Source: Microaerobacter geothermalis (GTDB lineage: Bacteria; Bacillota; Bacilli; DSM-22679). Taken from it: a stretch of 64,000 nucleotides of DNA. A program made the position numbers and the translations under genes. The stretch spans positions 1 through 64,000 of the forward strand of contig NZ_JAKIHL010000003.1 in NCBI RefSeq assembly GCF_021608135.1, given 5' to 3'. The notes under the pieces are model-generated. The model searched no databases, was not told the origin of the DNA, and was given only the letters and a program-made list of their open reading frames with translations. Shown piece after piece: positions 8,894 to 19,308 of the stretch. Numbering within the stretch: the stretch's first letter is position 1; each line of letters opens with the position of its first letter.

Positions 8894-10189
8894 ATGTCAC
8901 TTTTTGAAAAATTAGAAATGCCGACAGCGGGGGAGAAAATTACCATAGACAATGGGAAGCTGAATGTGCCCAATCATCCGATTGTTCCATTTATCGAAGG
9001 AGATGGAACCGGACCTGATATTTGGGCTGCATCAAAGCGAGTATTAGATGCAGCTGTCGAAAAGGCATACAATGGTGAAAAGAAAATTGAGTGGTTTGAA
9101 GTATATGCCGGGGAAAAAGCGTACAATACCTTTGGTGAGTGGCTACCGTCTGATACGTTAACGGCAATTAAGGAGTATCTTGTGGCCATCAAAGGTCCTC
9201 TTACGACTCCCGTTGGAGGAGGAATTCGCTCTTTAAATGTAGCCCTTCGCCAAGAGCTGGACTTATACGTTTGTCAACGTCCGGTTCGTTATTTTAAGGG
9301 TGTTCCATCTCCTGTTAAAGCCCCGGAGCTAGTGGATATGGTTATTTTCAGAGAGAATTCTGAAGATATCTATGCCGGAATTGAATGGGAAGAAGGAACC
9401 CCTGAAGTGAAAGAAGTGATTCAATTCCTGAAAGAAAAAATGGGAGTAAAAAAGATTCGTTTTCCTGAGACCTCGGGAATTGGAATCAAGCCAGTTTCCA
9501 AAGAGGGAACAGAGCGGCTGGTTCGTGCCTCCATTGAATATGCCCTTGTTCATAATCGCAAAAGCGTCACACTTGTACATAAGGGCAATATTATGAAATA
9601 CACCGAAGGAGCCTTCAAAAACTGGGGTTACGATGTGGCGGAAAAAGAATACGGAGATAAAGTATTTACTTGGGCCCAATATGACCGAATTAAAGCGGAG
9701 CAAGGATCAGACGCAGCTAATAAGGCACAGGCTGCTGCAGAGGCGGAAGGCAAAATCATTGTAAAAGATGTCATAGCCGATGCTTTTTTACAGCAGATTT
9801 TAACCCGTCCTGCGGAATATGATGTGATCGCCACTCTAAACCTGAATGGGGACTATATCTCTGATGCCTTAGCGGCCCAAGTGGGAGGGATTGGCATAGC
9901 ACCTGGTGCTAATATTAACTATGTAACCGGTCATGCTGTTTTTGAGGCAACCCATGGAACAGCACCTAAATATGCTGGACTGGATAAAGTAAATCCTGGT
10001 TCAGTCATTTTGTCCGGTGTGATGATGCTGGAATACATGGGATGGAATGAAGCAGCTCAGTTGATTGTAAAGGCTTTGGAGAAGACGATTGAATCTAAAG
10101 TAGTTACCTATGATTTTGCTCGCTTAATGGATGGAGCAAAGGAAGTTAAAACTTCACAATTTGGCGATGAGTTAATTAAAAATCTATAA
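8894..10189 (+). CDS. icd: isocitrate dehydrogenase (NADP)
   Basis: Oxidatively decarboxylates isocitrate to 2-oxoglutarate. At 431 residues it is close to the usual bacterial NADP enzyme. Visible signatures are [44 protein letters not shown] (substrate-binding arginines), [48 protein letters not shown] and [20 protein letters not shown] precedes ATG. It is the middle gene of citZ-icd-mdh. Confidence 0.97.
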   Translation: MSLFEKLEMPTAGEKITIDNGKLNVPNHPIVPFIEGDGTGPDIWAASKRVLDAAVEKAYNGEKKIEWFEVYAGEKAYNTFGEWLPSDTLTAIKEYLVAIKGPLTTPVGGGIRSLNVALRQELDLYVCQRPVRYFKGVPSPVKAPELVDMVIFRENSEDIYAGIEWEEGTPEVKEVIQFLKEKMGVKKIRFPETSGIGIKPVSKEGTERLVRASIEYALVHNRKSVTLVHKGNIMKYTEGAFKNWGYDVAEKEYGDKVFTWAQYDRIKAEQGSDAANKAQAAAEAEGKIIVKDVIADAFLQQILTRPAEYDVIATLNLNGDYISDALAAQVGGIGIAPGANINYVTGHAVFEATHGTAPKYAGLDKVNPGSVILSGVMMLEYMGWNEAAQLIVKALEKTIESKVVTYDFARLMDGAKEVKTSQFGDELIKNL

Positions 10190-10208
10190 TCAACCTAATA
10201 AACTATAG

Positions 10209-11156
<948 letters not shown>

Positions 11157-11181
11157 GGAGATAATAAAGAAAAGTGGATGA

Positions 11182-11199
11182 CCCGGGGAAGACCCCGGG
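11182..11199 (+). terminator. hairpin after mdh
   Basis: CCCGGGG and CCCCGGG form a perfect 7-bp G/C stem around AAGA. The following bases CATTTCC are only moderately T-rich, so termination may be partial, with read-through into the next gene. Confidence 0.6.
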
Positions 11200-11228
11200 C
11201 ATTTCCATAAGGAAAGGGGATCTGAAAC

Positions 11229-11708
11229 GTGTTGATCCTAGGGAAAAAGAGGGTAGAAGGAAGGCAGCTGGAAGATTTGAAAGTTGGAGAGGTTCGTAAA
11301 GTAAAACGGGAAATAAAGGATAAAGATATCCTTTTATATCTGGGTATTACTGATGATGCGAATCCAGTTTATATTCAACATAACTATACCGAGCGAACCA
11401 GCTATAAAAAGCCTATTGTACCCCACATTTTATTGGTGGGAATGATTACTTCTTATATATCGATGGAATTACCTGGTCCCGGTAGTGTGATTTGTGAACA
11501 GCGTTTGTCCTTTCCAAATGTTTTGTATCATTATTCAGAAGTGGAAATGACAATTGAAATTAAAGGGGTAGATACAGAGAATCGCTTAGTCACACTGGCT
11601 GTTTCCTGTGTGGATCAGGATGAACGGCCGGTGGTAACGGGAGAAGTCGTGCTCTGCCCTCCTGAACCCCTTAAACCGATATTGGAAAACGCTTTTGAAA
11701 ATTTTTAA
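11229..11708 (+). CDS. MaoC-like (R)-specific enoyl-CoA hydratase family protein
   Basis: A 159-residue hotdog-fold protein resembling MaoC-type dehydratases. The region LGITDDANPVYIQHNYTERT, followed by YKKPIVPHILLVGMITSYIS, carries the hydratase-2 pattern (Asp-Asp-x-Asn-Pro-x-His/Tyr and Pro-His-like segment), though the canonical HxD motif is degenerate. GGAAAGGGG precedes GTG 11229. It lies 72 bases after mdh and probably shares its transcript. A role in hydroxyacyl-CoA metabolism is inferred from the fold only. Confidence 0.75.
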   Translation: MLILGKKRVEGRQLEDLKVGEVRKVKREIKDKDILLYLGITDDANPVYIQHNYTERTSYKKPIVPHILLVGMITSYISMELPGPGSVICEQRLSFPNVLYHYSEVEMTIEIKGVDTENRLVTLAVSCVDQDERPVVTGEVVLCPPEPLKPILENAFENF

Positions 11709-11724
11709 GAACATATATTTTGTA

Positions 11725-11752
11725 TTGAATTCTCATTCATTTGCGATATAAT
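11725..11752 (+). promoter_or_regulatory. predicted sigma-A promoter of the opp operon
   Basis: TTGAAT (11725-11730), a 16-base spacer and a consensus TATAAT (11747-11752) lie just after the MaoC-like gene. This predicts a leader of about 395 nt before oppA. Confidence 0.65.
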
Positions 11753-11759
11753 AGAGCAG

Positions 11760-12155
11760 GAAGGAATAAACTGTATTATATCAATCAATCAGAAATTGAC
11801 TATTCTATTTCATTGGGAATGTCTCTTAGAATATGTACATGTGCATGTATAGGGGAACTGCGAAGTAAGTTTAACTTCTGGAGAATAGTTTATAAATAAT
11901 AGAAATCGGTTGCAATGATAGATTGATTTTTCTGAATCATTATACGAATCAAAAGTTATTTAAATAAATAGGTTACAAAATGTTTATCTGAAAGCTAACT
12001 GTTACTAGGATTTTCATTTTTAGTTCCACCTCCTGTAGAAACTAGGTGTGGGGGGTTGGAAGATAACACTTCAGGGTATTTTATTAAAGTTTTCGGCTTC
12101 AGCCGTTAACTTATAAATCCACTATTTTCATCTTTAAGAAGGGGGTCAAACTTTA
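11760..12155 (+). other. long untranslated leader before oppA
   Basis: Nearly 400 bases without a credible gene. It holds a weak CodY-like box (ATTTTTCTGAATCAT at 11926-11940, 11 of 15 consensus positions), a repeat-like TAGTTCCACCTCCTGTAG near 12020 that resembles the dispersed-repeat end, and a nested hairpin AAGTT-TT-CGGC-TTCA-GCCG-TT-AACTT (12087-12112) about 45 bases before oppA. No known riboswitch class was recognised. Confidence 0.45.
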
Positions 12156-13841
12156 ATGAAGAAATCCAAATGGCTTTTGGTCATGCTTGCTATCGTGATG
12201 ATTGCAAGTATCGCTCTGGTTGGCTGCGGAAAATCTGAAGAAGCCAATCCGCCGGCTGACAATAGCGGGCAGCAAAATGCTGGAACACAAACAGAACAGC
12301 CCAAACAGGAAGAGCCACAGGAATTAGTTCTTAATGCTTCAACTGAACCGCCAAGTTTAAATCCAAACACGGCGACTGACTCCACATCCGGAGAAATCCT
12401 CCGCCAGGTGATGGAAGGATTAGTTCGTCTGGATAAGGACAGCAAGGTAGTGAAGGGCTCTGGTATGGCAGAAGATTGGACGATTAGTGAGGATGGACTC
12501 ACCATTACCTTTAAGATTAAGGATAATGTTTTTTGGTCCAATGGAGACCCGGTAACAGCTGAAGATTTTGAGTATGCTTGGAAGCAGGTATTAAATCCTG
12601 AAACGGCTGCTGACTATGCCTATCAACTTTTTTATCTGAAGAACGGGGAAAAATATAATGCTGGTGAAGTCTCTGCCGATGAAGTGGGCGTAAAAGCCTT
12701 AGATGAAAAAACCTTAGAAGTAACATTAGAAGCACCTGTTCCATATTTTATCAGTTTAACGGCATTCTACTCCTTGTATCCCGTTCCTAGCAAAGTGGCC
12801 AAGGAAAATCCTGACTGGGCTGCAGATGCTGAAACCTATGTGAGCAACGGGCCATTCAAGCTGACCAAGTGGGAACATGACAGTGAGGTCGTTGTTGAAA
12901 AGAATGATAAATATTGGAATGCCGACAACATCAAGTTGAATAAAATTACTTGGATGATGGTAAATGATCCAAATACCGAGTACCAATTATTTAAATCCGG
13001 TGATCTGGATGTCGCGGAGAATCCTCCATCTGATCTATTAAAGCAGCTTCTTGATTCCGGAGAAGCTAAGGCTCCAAACATCCTTGGCACCTATATGTAC
13101 ATGTTTAACGTAGAGAAAGAACCATTTAACAATGCCAATATCCGCAAAGCCTTTACTTTGGCCATTGACCGCAAGTTGCTGATCGATAATGTGACTCAGG
13201 GTGGACAGGTACCTGCCCTTGGTTTTGTACCGCCAGGCTCCAGCCCAGATTTAGGATTTGATTTCCGTGAGAAGGCTGGAAATTACTACAATGATGCTGA
13301 TGTAGAAAAGGCAAAAGAGTACCTCAAGAAGGGTATGGAAGAGTTGGGTATTACTCAGCTTCCGGAAATCACGTTAATGTTTAATACCAGTGAAGGTCAC
13401 CAAAAGATTGCCCAAGCCATTCAAGAAATGTGGAAAAAGAACCTTGGGGTTGAAGTAAAGTTACAAAACCAAGAATGGAAAGTATACCTGGAAACCCTTA
13501 AATCCGGGGACTTCCAAATCGGCCGTTTGGGTTGGTTAGCTGACTACTTTGATCCAATGACGTTCCTTGATATGTGGATTACTGATGGTGGTAACAACGA
13601 CACCAATTGGAGCAATAAAGAGTATGATGATTTGATTGCCAAGGCGAAGAGCACCGATGATCAGTCTGTACGAGGAGAAGCTATGCTTAAGGCTGAAAAA
13701 ATCTTGATGGATGAAATGCCAATAGCTCCCATCTATTTCTACACGGATGCTTATATGATGCAGCCATGGGTAAAAGGAGCCATTCGTCATCCTGATGGAT
13801 CCAACGATTATACACAGGCTTATATCGAAGGCCGTAAATAA
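12156..13841 (+). CDS. oppA: oligopeptide ABC transporter substrate-binding lipoprotein
   Basis: Extracellular peptide-binding lipoprotein (SBP family 5) that hands peptides to OppBCDF. A signal peptide ends in the lipobox LVGC (Cys24), followed by a Ser/Asn/Gln-rich linker. The 561-residue protein shows ASTEPPSLNPNTATDSTSGE, VTAEDFEYAWKQVLNPETA and NIRKAFTLAIDRKLLIDNV. GAAGGGGG precedes ATG 12156. A hairpin after the gene separates it from oppB, consistent with higher expression of the binding protein than of the membrane components. Confidence 0.95.
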   Translation: MKKSKWLLVMLAIVMIASIALVGCGKSEEANPPADNSGQQNAGTQTEQPKQEEPQELVLNASTEPPSLNPNTATDSTSGEILRQVMEGLVRLDKDSKVVKGSGMAEDWTISEDGLTITFKIKDNVFWSNGDPVTAEDFEYAWKQVLNPETAADYAYQLFYLKNGEKYNAGEVSADEVGVKALDEKTLEVTLEAPVPYFISLTAFYSLYPVPSKVAKENPDWAADAETYVSNGPFKLTKWEHDSEVVVEKNDKYWNADNIKLNKITWMMVNDPNTEYQLFKSGDLDVAENPPSDLLKQLLDSGEAKAPNILGTYMYMFNVEKEPFNNANIRKAFTLAIDRKLLIDNVTQGGQVPALGFVPPGSSPDLGFDFREKAGNYYNDADVEKAKEYLKKGMEELGITQLPEITLMFNTSEGHQKIAQAIQEMWKKNLGVEVKLQNQEWKVYLETLKSGDFQIGRLGWLADYFDPMTFLDMWITDGGNNDTNWSNKEYDDLIAKAKSTDDQSVRGEAMLKAEKILMDEMPIAPIYFYTDAYMMQPWVKGAIRHPDGSNDYTQAYIEGRK

Positions 13842-13880
13842 TTGATTAAAATTAACAATAATTTTATGTAGATATGACAT

Positions 13881-13920
13881 CCGAAAAGAGGTATACTCGT
13901 AAAGGGTATACCTCTTCTTT
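13881..13920 (+). terminator. attenuator hairpin between oppA and oppB
   Basis: AAGAGGTATAC (13886-13896) and GTATACCTCTT (13906-13916) form a perfect 11-bp stem. Flanking CCGAAA and TTTCGG extend it, followed by a short pyrimidine tail. Such partial terminators after binding-protein genes set the oppA to oppBCDF ratio. Confidence 0.75.
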
Positions 13921-13961
13921 CGGAAGTTTTAGGGTGCTATTGGATGTTGGAGGTGAAAGGT

Positions 13962-14888
13962 TTGATACAGTTTTTGTTGAGGCGTCTCGGGATGCTGATT
14001 GTTACTCTGTGGGTGATTGTGACTCTCACCTTTATTTTAATGCATGCGATCCCCGGTGATCCTTTTTTACAAGAAAAGAAATTGCCAGCTCAAACCATTG
14101 AAAATTTAAAGAAATTTTACGGATTAGACAAGCCCTTGCCGGTTCAATATGTAAATTATCTGGGAAATTTGATGAAGCTGGATTTGGGTCCCTCATTTAA
14201 ATCAAAGACGAGAACAGTAAATGACATTATCAAACAGAACTTCCCCGTGTCAGCCCAACTGGGAGCTCAATCTATCCTTTTTGCTCTCATAACAGGGCTA
14301 AGTTTGGGAGTTATCGCAGCTCTGAGACATAATGGAACCTTGGATTATACGGCGATGGTGATTGCGGTAATCGGAGTGTCTGTTCCCAATATTATTTTGG
14401 CGCCTTTGTTTATTAAGATATTTGCTGTAGAACTGGGATGGTTCCCCGTGGCTCGATGGGGTACATTCGCCCATACCGTATTGCCTTCCTTGGCCCTTGG
14501 ATTTCAATCCATGGCGGTTATTGCCCGTTTAATGCGTTCTAACATGCTTGAGGTGCTCAATCAGGACTATATTAAAACGGCGAAATCAAAAGGATTATCT
14601 TCTGCGGTGATTGTTTGGAGGCATACAATTCGTAATGCCATCATGCCTGTTATTACGATTTTGGGACCGCTTACAGCTGCCTTATTAACAGGTACCTTCG
14701 TTGTTGAATATGTTTTTGGTATTCCAGGTATGGGCAAGTATTTCGTAACCAGTATTACAGATAGGGATTATCCTGTCATTTTAGGAACTACTATTTTTTA
14801 TAGTGCCATTCTTATTCTAGCGAACTTTTTGGTAGATTTCGCCTACGGGTTAATTGATCCGCGGATAAAGCTTGGGAAGGGGAGATAG
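13962..14888 (+). CDS. oppB: oligopeptide ABC transporter permease OppB
   Basis: First membrane subunit of the peptide importer, 308 residues with about six transmembrane helices. The N-terminus MIQFLLRRLGMLIVTLWVIV is typical of OppB. The EAA loop that docks the ATPase is seen in DYIKTAKSKGLSSAVIVWRH, followed by GTFVVEYVFGIPGMGKYF. TTG 13962 was chosen because GGAGGTG lies 6 bases upstream; the upstream ATG 13944 has no ribosome site. It is followed by oppC with a 3-base gap. Confidence 0.95.
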   Translation: MIQFLLRRLGMLIVTLWVIVTLTFILMHAIPGDPFLQEKKLPAQTIENLKKFYGLDKPLPVQYVNYLGNLMKLDLGPSFKSKTRTVNDIIKQNFPVSAQLGAQSILFALITGLSLGVIAALRHNGTLDYTAMVIAVIGVSVPNIILAPLFIKIFAVELGWFPVARWGTFAHTVLPSLALGFQSMAVIARLMRSNMLEVLNQDYIKTAKSKGLSSAVIVWRHTIRNAIMPVITILGPLTAALLTGTFVVEYVFGIPGMGKYFVTSITDRDYPVILGTTIFYSAILILANFLVDFAYGLIDPRIKLGKGR

Positions 14889-14891
14889 TTG

Positions 14892-15812
14892 ATGGAACAA
14901 ATTACAAAAGATATGTTTCGCCCAATGAAAGTTGAATCTTCCCAGGCAGAGCAAATCGTAAGGCCTAGTTTAAGTTTTTGGCAGGACGCCTGGAGAAGAC
15001 TAAGAAAAAATAAATTGGCCATGTTTGGGCTATATATCATCATCTTTTTAGCCATTATGTCGATTATAGGTCCGTACATGCTTCCCTATAGCTACTCTGA
15101 CCAGAGTTTGACAGAAGCGAACCAGCCCTTGTCGAAGGCCCATTGGTTTGGTACCGATGATTTAGGAAGAGATATGTTCGTACGGACATGGTATGGAGCT
15201 AGAATTTCTTTATTCATTGGTCTTACTGCTGCCATTATTGATTTGGTCATAGGTGTCATTTATGGGGGTATCTCAGGATACAAGGGCGGCAGGACAGATA
15301 GTGTGATGATGAGAATTGTTGATGTATTATATGGACTTCCTTACCTGATTGTTGTGATCCTGCTGATGGTGGTGATGGGACCGGGATTATTAACCATTAT
15401 CGTCGCCCTCGCTTCAACCGGTTGGATTGGAATGGCTCGTTTGGTCAGAGGGCAAATTCTCCAGATTAAACAGCAGGAGTTCGTATTGGCAGCAAGAACA
15501 TTGGGAGCAAGCACTTCGCGGCTGTTATTTAAGCATTTGATTCCCAATTCAATGGGACCGATTATTGTAAACATGACTTTAACTGTTCCATTGGCTATAT
15601 TCGCGGAAGCCTTCTTAAGCTTTATCGGACTGGGAGTTCAGGTACCGATGGCCAGCTGGGGTACGATGGCAAGCGATGGAGTTGTTACCATTATCTCAGG
15701 ACAATGGTGGAGATTGTTTTTCCCGGCGTTTTTTATTTCCTTAACGATGTTTGCTTATAACGTATTTGGCGATGGGTTGCGTGATGCCTTAGATCCGCGT
15801 TTGCGTAAGTAA
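14892..15812 (+). CDS. oppC: oligopeptide ABC transporter permease OppC
   Basis: Second membrane subunit of the peptide importer, 306 residues. It has an N-terminal cytoplasmic segment (SFWQDAWRRLRKNKLAMFGL), WFGTDDLGRDMFVRTWYGAR, and the EAA motif FVLAARTLGASTSRLLFKHL. GGGGAG precedes ATG 14892; TTG 14889 is less likely. It ends 13 bases before oppD. Confidence 0.95.
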   Translation: MEQITKDMFRPMKVESSQAEQIVRPSLSFWQDAWRRLRKNKLAMFGLYIIIFLAIMSIIGPYMLPYSYSDQSLTEANQPLSKAHWFGTDDLGRDMFVRTWYGARISLFIGLTAAIIDLVIGVIYGGISGYKGGRTDSVMMRIVDVLYGLPYLIVVILLMVVMGPGLLTIIVALASTGWIGMARLVRGQILQIKQQEFVLAARTLGASTSRLLFKHLIPNSMGPIIVNMTLTVPLAIFAEAFLSFIGLGVQVPMASWGTMASDGVVTIISGQWWRLFFPAFFISLTMFAYNVFGDGLRDALDPRLRK

Positions 15813-15825
15813 AGGAGGTAAGTGA

Positions 15826-16845
15826 ATGGAAAAATTGTTGGAAGTAAAGAATTTGGAAGTCTCCTTTATGACCTACGCTGGGGAAGTAAAAGCCGTACGT
15901 GGCGTTAATTTTGAAGTAAATAAAGGAGAAGCGGTTGCGATTGTAGGAGAATCCGGTTGTGGAAAAAGTGTAACGGCTCAAGCCGTGATGAGATTAATTC
16001 CTACGCCTCCAGGTGTGATCAAAAACGGAGAAATTCTCTTTGACGAAAAAGATATCGTCAAGTTAGCGAATAAAGAAATGGAAAAAATCAGGGGATCTCA
16101 AATGGGGATGATTTTTCAGGATCCCATGACTTCCTTAAATCCTACGATGACAGTGGGACGACAGATTTCAGAAGGGTTAATAAAGCATCAGGGATTAAAT
16201 AAGCGAGATGCACGGCAAAAGGCTATAGAGATGCTTCGGCTTGTAGGGATCCCCAACCCTGAAGGTAGGGTAAAACAATATCCCCATGAATTTAGCGGCG
16301 GAATGAGGCAAAGGGTGATGATCGCCATTGCGCTGGCATGTAATCCAAAGCTATTAATTGCCGATGAACCGACTACTGCTTTGGACGTAACCATCCAGGC
16401 ACAGATTATCGATTTGATGAAAGATTTACAGAAGCAGTTGGGAACATCCATTATCATCATTACTCACGATTTGGGAGTCGTAGCTGATATTGCCCAGCGG
16501 GTTATTGTGATGTATGCTGGCAAGATTGTTGAGACAGGTGAACTGGATGAGATTTTTTACAATCCGAAGCACCCATATACTTGGGGGCTGCTGCGCTCTG
16601 TTCCCCGACTGGATACAAAGGGTAAAAAGCTGGTGCCAATAGATGGAACTCCTCCAGATTTGTTTGCACCTCCAAAGGGGTGTGCATTTGCTGCCAGATG
16701 TCCGTATGCGATGGAGGTATGTCATCACGTTCAGCCTGAAACAACCGATATTACTTCCAGTCATAAGGTAAGTTGCTGGCTGGAACACCCTTGGGCACCA
16801 GAGGTGGAACGGCCTGTAGAAATTGGAGGGGTGAAGCATGCATGA
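15826..16845 (+). CDS. oppD: oligopeptide ABC transporter ATP-binding protein OppD
   Basis: ATPase subunit of the peptide importer, 339 residues. Walker A is GESGCGKS, the Q-loop [12 protein letters not shown], the signature [16 protein letters not shown], Walker [13 protein letters not shown] and the H-loop ITHDLG. The C-terminal extension contains a cysteine cluster ([14 protein letters not shown]) typical of OppD/DppD. AAAGGAGG precedes ATG. The 3' end overlaps oppF by 8 bases. Confidence 0.96.
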   Translation: MEKLLEVKNLEVSFMTYAGEVKAVRGVNFEVNKGEAVAIVGESGCGKSVTAQAVMRLIPTPPGVIKNGEILFDEKDIVKLANKEMEKIRGSQMGMIFQDPMTSLNPTMTVGRQISEGLIKHQGLNKRDARQKAIEMLRLVGIPNPEGRVKQYPHEFSGGMRQRVMIAIALACNPKLLIADEPTTALDVTIQAQIIDLMKDLQKQLGTSIIIITHDLGVVADIAQRVIVMYAGKIVETGELDEIFYNPKHPYTWGLLRSVPRLDTKGKKLVPIDGTPPDLFAPPKGCAFAARCPYAMEVCHHVQPETTDITSSHKVSCWLEHPWAPEVERPVEIGGVKHA

Positions 16846-17803
16846 AGTAAAAGATGAAGTCATTCTTGAAGTGAATGGATTACAAAAGCACTTCCGGGTT
16901 GGAGATGGAGTAGTTAAAGCCGTCGACGGCGTAACCTTTTCTGTCAAAAAAGGAGAAACGGTAGGTCTGGTTGGGGAATCAGGTTGCGGAAAATCTACGG
17001 CAGGGAGAACCATCATTCGTCTGTATGAGGCGACTGGCGGAGAGGTTATTTTTAAAGGGAAAAATGTCCATAAGTTATCCAACCGTGAGATGAGACAGTT
17101 TAATAGAGAAATGCAGATGATTTTCCAAGATCCTTACGCTTCCCTTAACCCCAGAATGACGGTAGGCGATATTATCGGAGAAGGAATAGATATTCATCAG
17201 TTGGCAACCGGAAAAGATAGGTTAGAAAAAATTTACTATCTCCTTGAAACGGTTGGATTAAACCGAGAACATGCCAATCGCTTCCCCCATGAATTTAGTG
17301 GAGGACAAAGGCAGAGAATTGGTATTGCAAGGGCTTTAGCCGTTGAGCCAGACTTTATAATTGCTGATGAACCGATATCAGCCCTAGATGTTTCCATTCA
17401 GGCACAGGTAGTCAACCTCATGGAAGATTTGCAGAAGGAAAGAGATCTAACCTATTTGTTCATCGCCCACGATCTTTCGATGGTAAAACACATCAGTGAT
17501 CGGGTGGGAGTGATGTATTTAGGGAATCTTGTGGAAATGGCTGAAAGTATTGAATTGTATAGTGATCCACTTCATCCTTATACCGAGGCTCTTCTGTCAG
17601 CTATTCCGATTCCCGATCCAGAGGTGGAGAGGAAGAGAGAGAGAATTATTTTATCAGGGGATGTTCCAAGCCCCATGAACCCTCCTAGCGGCTGTCGTTT
17701 TAGGACTCGTTGTCCAAAAGCAATGCCGGAGTGTGCCGAGACTATTCCTCAGTGGAAGGAAGTAAAGCCTAATCATTGGGTTTCTTGTTTATTATATGAA
17801 TAG
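16838..17803 (+). CDS. oppF: oligopeptide ABC transporter ATP-binding protein OppF
   Basis: Second ATPase subunit of the importer, 321 residues. Walker A is [12 protein letters not shown], the Q-loop [16 protein letters not shown], the signature [16 protein letters not shown], Walker [13 protein letters not shown] and the H-loop IAHDLSM. It has an oligopeptide-transporter C-terminal region with [14 protein letters not shown]. The start lies inside the end of oppD, implying translational coupling. A strong terminator follows. Confidence 0.96.
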   Translation: MHEVKDEVILEVNGLQKHFRVGDGVVKAVDGVTFSVKKGETVGLVGESGCGKSTAGRTIIRLYEATGGEVIFKGKNVHKLSNREMRQFNREMQMIFQDPYASLNPRMTVGDIIGEGIDIHQLATGKDRLEKIYYLLETVGLNREHANRFPHEFSGGQRQRIGIARALAVEPDFIIADEPISALDVSIQAQVVNLMEDLQKERDLTYLFIAHDLSMVKHISDRVGVMYLGNLVEMAESIELYSDPLHPYTEALLSAIPIPDPEVERKRERIILSGDVPSPMNPPSGCRFRTRCPKAMPECAETIPQWKEVKPNHWVSCLLYE

Positions 17804-17810
17804 ATTATAG

Positions 17811-17843
17811 AAAAAGTACTGGATAGGCCAGTGCTTTTTTTCT
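17811..17843 (+). terminator. intrinsic terminator of the opp operon
   Basis: AAAAAGTACTGG and CCAGTGCTTTTTTT form a stem of about 10 bp (one G-U pair) around ATAGG with a long T run. Confidence 0.88.
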
Positions 17844-17874
17844 CATATAGATAAAGCTATAATTATTACTATAG

Positions 17875-18023
17875 ATCTATAGATCCGGAACTAAACGCCC
17901 ATGCCTCTTCGGGCCACAAATTGATATGAAAATACATTTTCATATCAAAAATTTACACGTTTGCTTGTTGAGTCCTGCCCAGATGTGATTCATGTCCGCT
18001 TCGAGGCTAAAGAACGGAGCCAG
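17875..18023. repeat. rearranged copy of the dispersed palindromic repeat
   Basis: CTATAGATC-CGGAACTAAAC opens the element. A perfect TTGATATGAAAAT/ATTTTCATATCAA palindrome follows at 17921-17948. A diverged middle and then GATTCATGTCCGCTTCGAGG and CTAAAGAACGGAGCC follow. The palindrome loop reads AC here and GT in the 3.2 kb and 59.5 kb copies. It fills most of the oppF to lipoprotein gap. Confidence 0.75.
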
Positions 18024-18041
18024 AAAAAAGGAACTGGGTAT

Positions 18042-18069
18042 TTGACGGTATTAAGAATTTACTTATAAC
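18042..18069 (+). promoter_or_regulatory. predicted promoter of the lipoprotein-phoPR operon
   Basis: TTGACG (18042-18047) and TATAAC (18064-18069) with a 16-base spacer, placed just after the repeat and about 65 bases before the lipoprotein start. No clear Pho-box direct repeats were recognised. Confidence 0.55.
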
Positions 18070-18133
18070 ATCCTTCCAGTTTTTACTCTGCATTCAACTA
18101 AAGCTCCAGATGATAGAGGGGAGTGATTAAAGA

Positions 18134-18592
18134 ATGATAAAAAAATATGGGATCCTGTTGTTTGCTTTGCTGTTTATCTTAAGTGGATGCTCCCCAGAAA
18201 TTACACCTGAAGAAAGGGAAAAAATTACGGTTCAATTTGTGAATAAAGCAAATGATATTCTTGAACAGCATGAAAATGGAAAGAAGATGCTGCAGCAAGT
18301 CATGGACCAGGTTTCCAAAGGAATGAAAAGAACCAAAGCTCAAAACGCCATAGATCAGGGAAGGAAAGTGACCGAAAGAATCAAGCAGGACTTGTTTGGG
18401 ACCCCGGTTCCGGAGGATATGGTTCAGTTGAAAGAAAAAATACTTCTGGCCCTAGACAAGAGAATAAAAGGTTATCAACAATTGTTTAATTACTATGATT
18501 TTCAGGACGAAAAGTACCTGAAAAAGGGAGAAGAACTGTTAAATGAAGCAGACCAGTTATTTCATGAAGTCAAAGATAAAGTCAATCCATAA
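18134..18592 (+). CDS. hypothetical helical lipoprotein upstream of phoP
   Basis: A 152-residue protein with a short signal peptide and lipobox LSGC (Cys19), so it is probably anchored on the outer face of the membrane. The rest is charged and predicted alpha-helical (EQHENGKKMLQQVMDQVSKG, then EKILLALDKRIKGYQQLF), with no recognised domain. AGGGGAG precedes ATG. It ends 14 bases before the phoP ATG and is likely cotranscribed with phoPR. A role in sensing through the sensor-poor PhoR is a guess. Confidence 0.75.
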   Translation: MIKKYGILLFALLFILSGCSPEITPEEREKITVQFVNKANDILEQHENGKKMLQQVMDQVSKGMKRTKAQNAIDQGRKVTERIKQDLFGTPVPEDMVQLKEKILLALDKRIKGYQQLFNYYDFQDEKYLKKGEELLNEADQLFHEVKDKVNP

Positions 18593-18606
18593 TTGAGGTG
18601 AGATCA

Positions 18607-19308
18607 ATGACCAAGGTTTTGGTGGTTGATGATGAACAATCTATTGTTACGCTGCTTCAATTTAATTTAACAAAGGCAGGATTTGAAGTGGAAACGGCAA
18701 TGGATGGATTAATGGCTCTTCAAATGGTAAACCAATCAACGCCAGATTTTATCATATTGGATCTAATGCTGCCGGAATTGGATGGAATGGAAGTTTGCAA
18801 ACAATTAAGGCAAGGGAATAATGATGTGCCGATTTTAATGTTGACTGCAAAGGATGATGAAATTGACAAAATCTTGGGCCTTGAATTGGGGGCTGATGAT
18901 TATTTGACAAAACCCTTTAGTCCAAGGGAAGTGATCGCCAGAATTAAGGCAATCCTAAGAAGAAGCCAGGGAAGGGAAACGGATCAGCAAGCAAAAAAAG
19001 TGATCGAGATCGGAGATTTATCTATTGATATTGACAAGCATGAAGTACGGATAGACGGGCAGATGATTGATCTGACGCCGAAGGAATTTGAACTTCTGAT
19101 ATATTTAGCCCAGCACCGAGGAAAAGTCATGTCCCGGGAGCAGTTGCTGAATCAGGTCTGGAACTTTGACTATATGGGAGATACTAGAATTGTTGATGTT
19201 CATGTTAGTCATCTGCGGGAAAAGATTGAAGCAAACAGCCGTCAGCCTGAATATATAAAAACCATTCGAGGTTTGGGATATAAATTTGAGGGGCCTGGCA
19301 AAACATGA
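18607..19308 (+). CDS. phoP: PhoP-like response regulator (OmpR family)
   Basis: Two-component response regulator of 233 residues. A receiver domain holds the acidic pocket VVDDEQ, phospho-acceptor FIILDLMLPELDG and Lys in DYLTKPF. It is followed by an OmpR-type winged helix (LTPKEFELLIYLAQHRGKVM and RIVDVHVSHLREKIE, ending IKTIRGLGYKFE). ATG 18607 is preferred over GTG 18598, which overlaps the TTGAGGTGA ribosome site. The location between mdh and polA matches B. subtilis phoP, regulator of the phosphate-starvation response. Confidence 0.9.
   Translation: MTKVLVVDDEQSIVTLLQFNLTKAGFEVETAMDGLMALQMVNQSTPDFIILDLMLPELDGMEVCKQLRQGNNDVPILMLTAKDDEIDKILGLELGADDYLTKPFSPREVIARIKAILRRSQGRETDQQAKKVIEIGDLSIDIDKHEVRIDGQMIDLTPKEFELLIYLAQHRGKVMSREQLLNQVWNFDYMGDTRIVDVHVSHLREKIEANSRQPEYIKTIRGLGYKFEGPGKT

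Noticed and set aside
13874-14059. Short frame after oppA overlapping oppB
   Set aside because: It lies on the attenuator and the oppB start in another frame; no ribosome site or family.
16426-17082. 218-codon minus-strand frame opposite oppD/oppF
   Set aside because: Antisense to two well-identified ATPase genes; the translation has no domain and no ribosome site.
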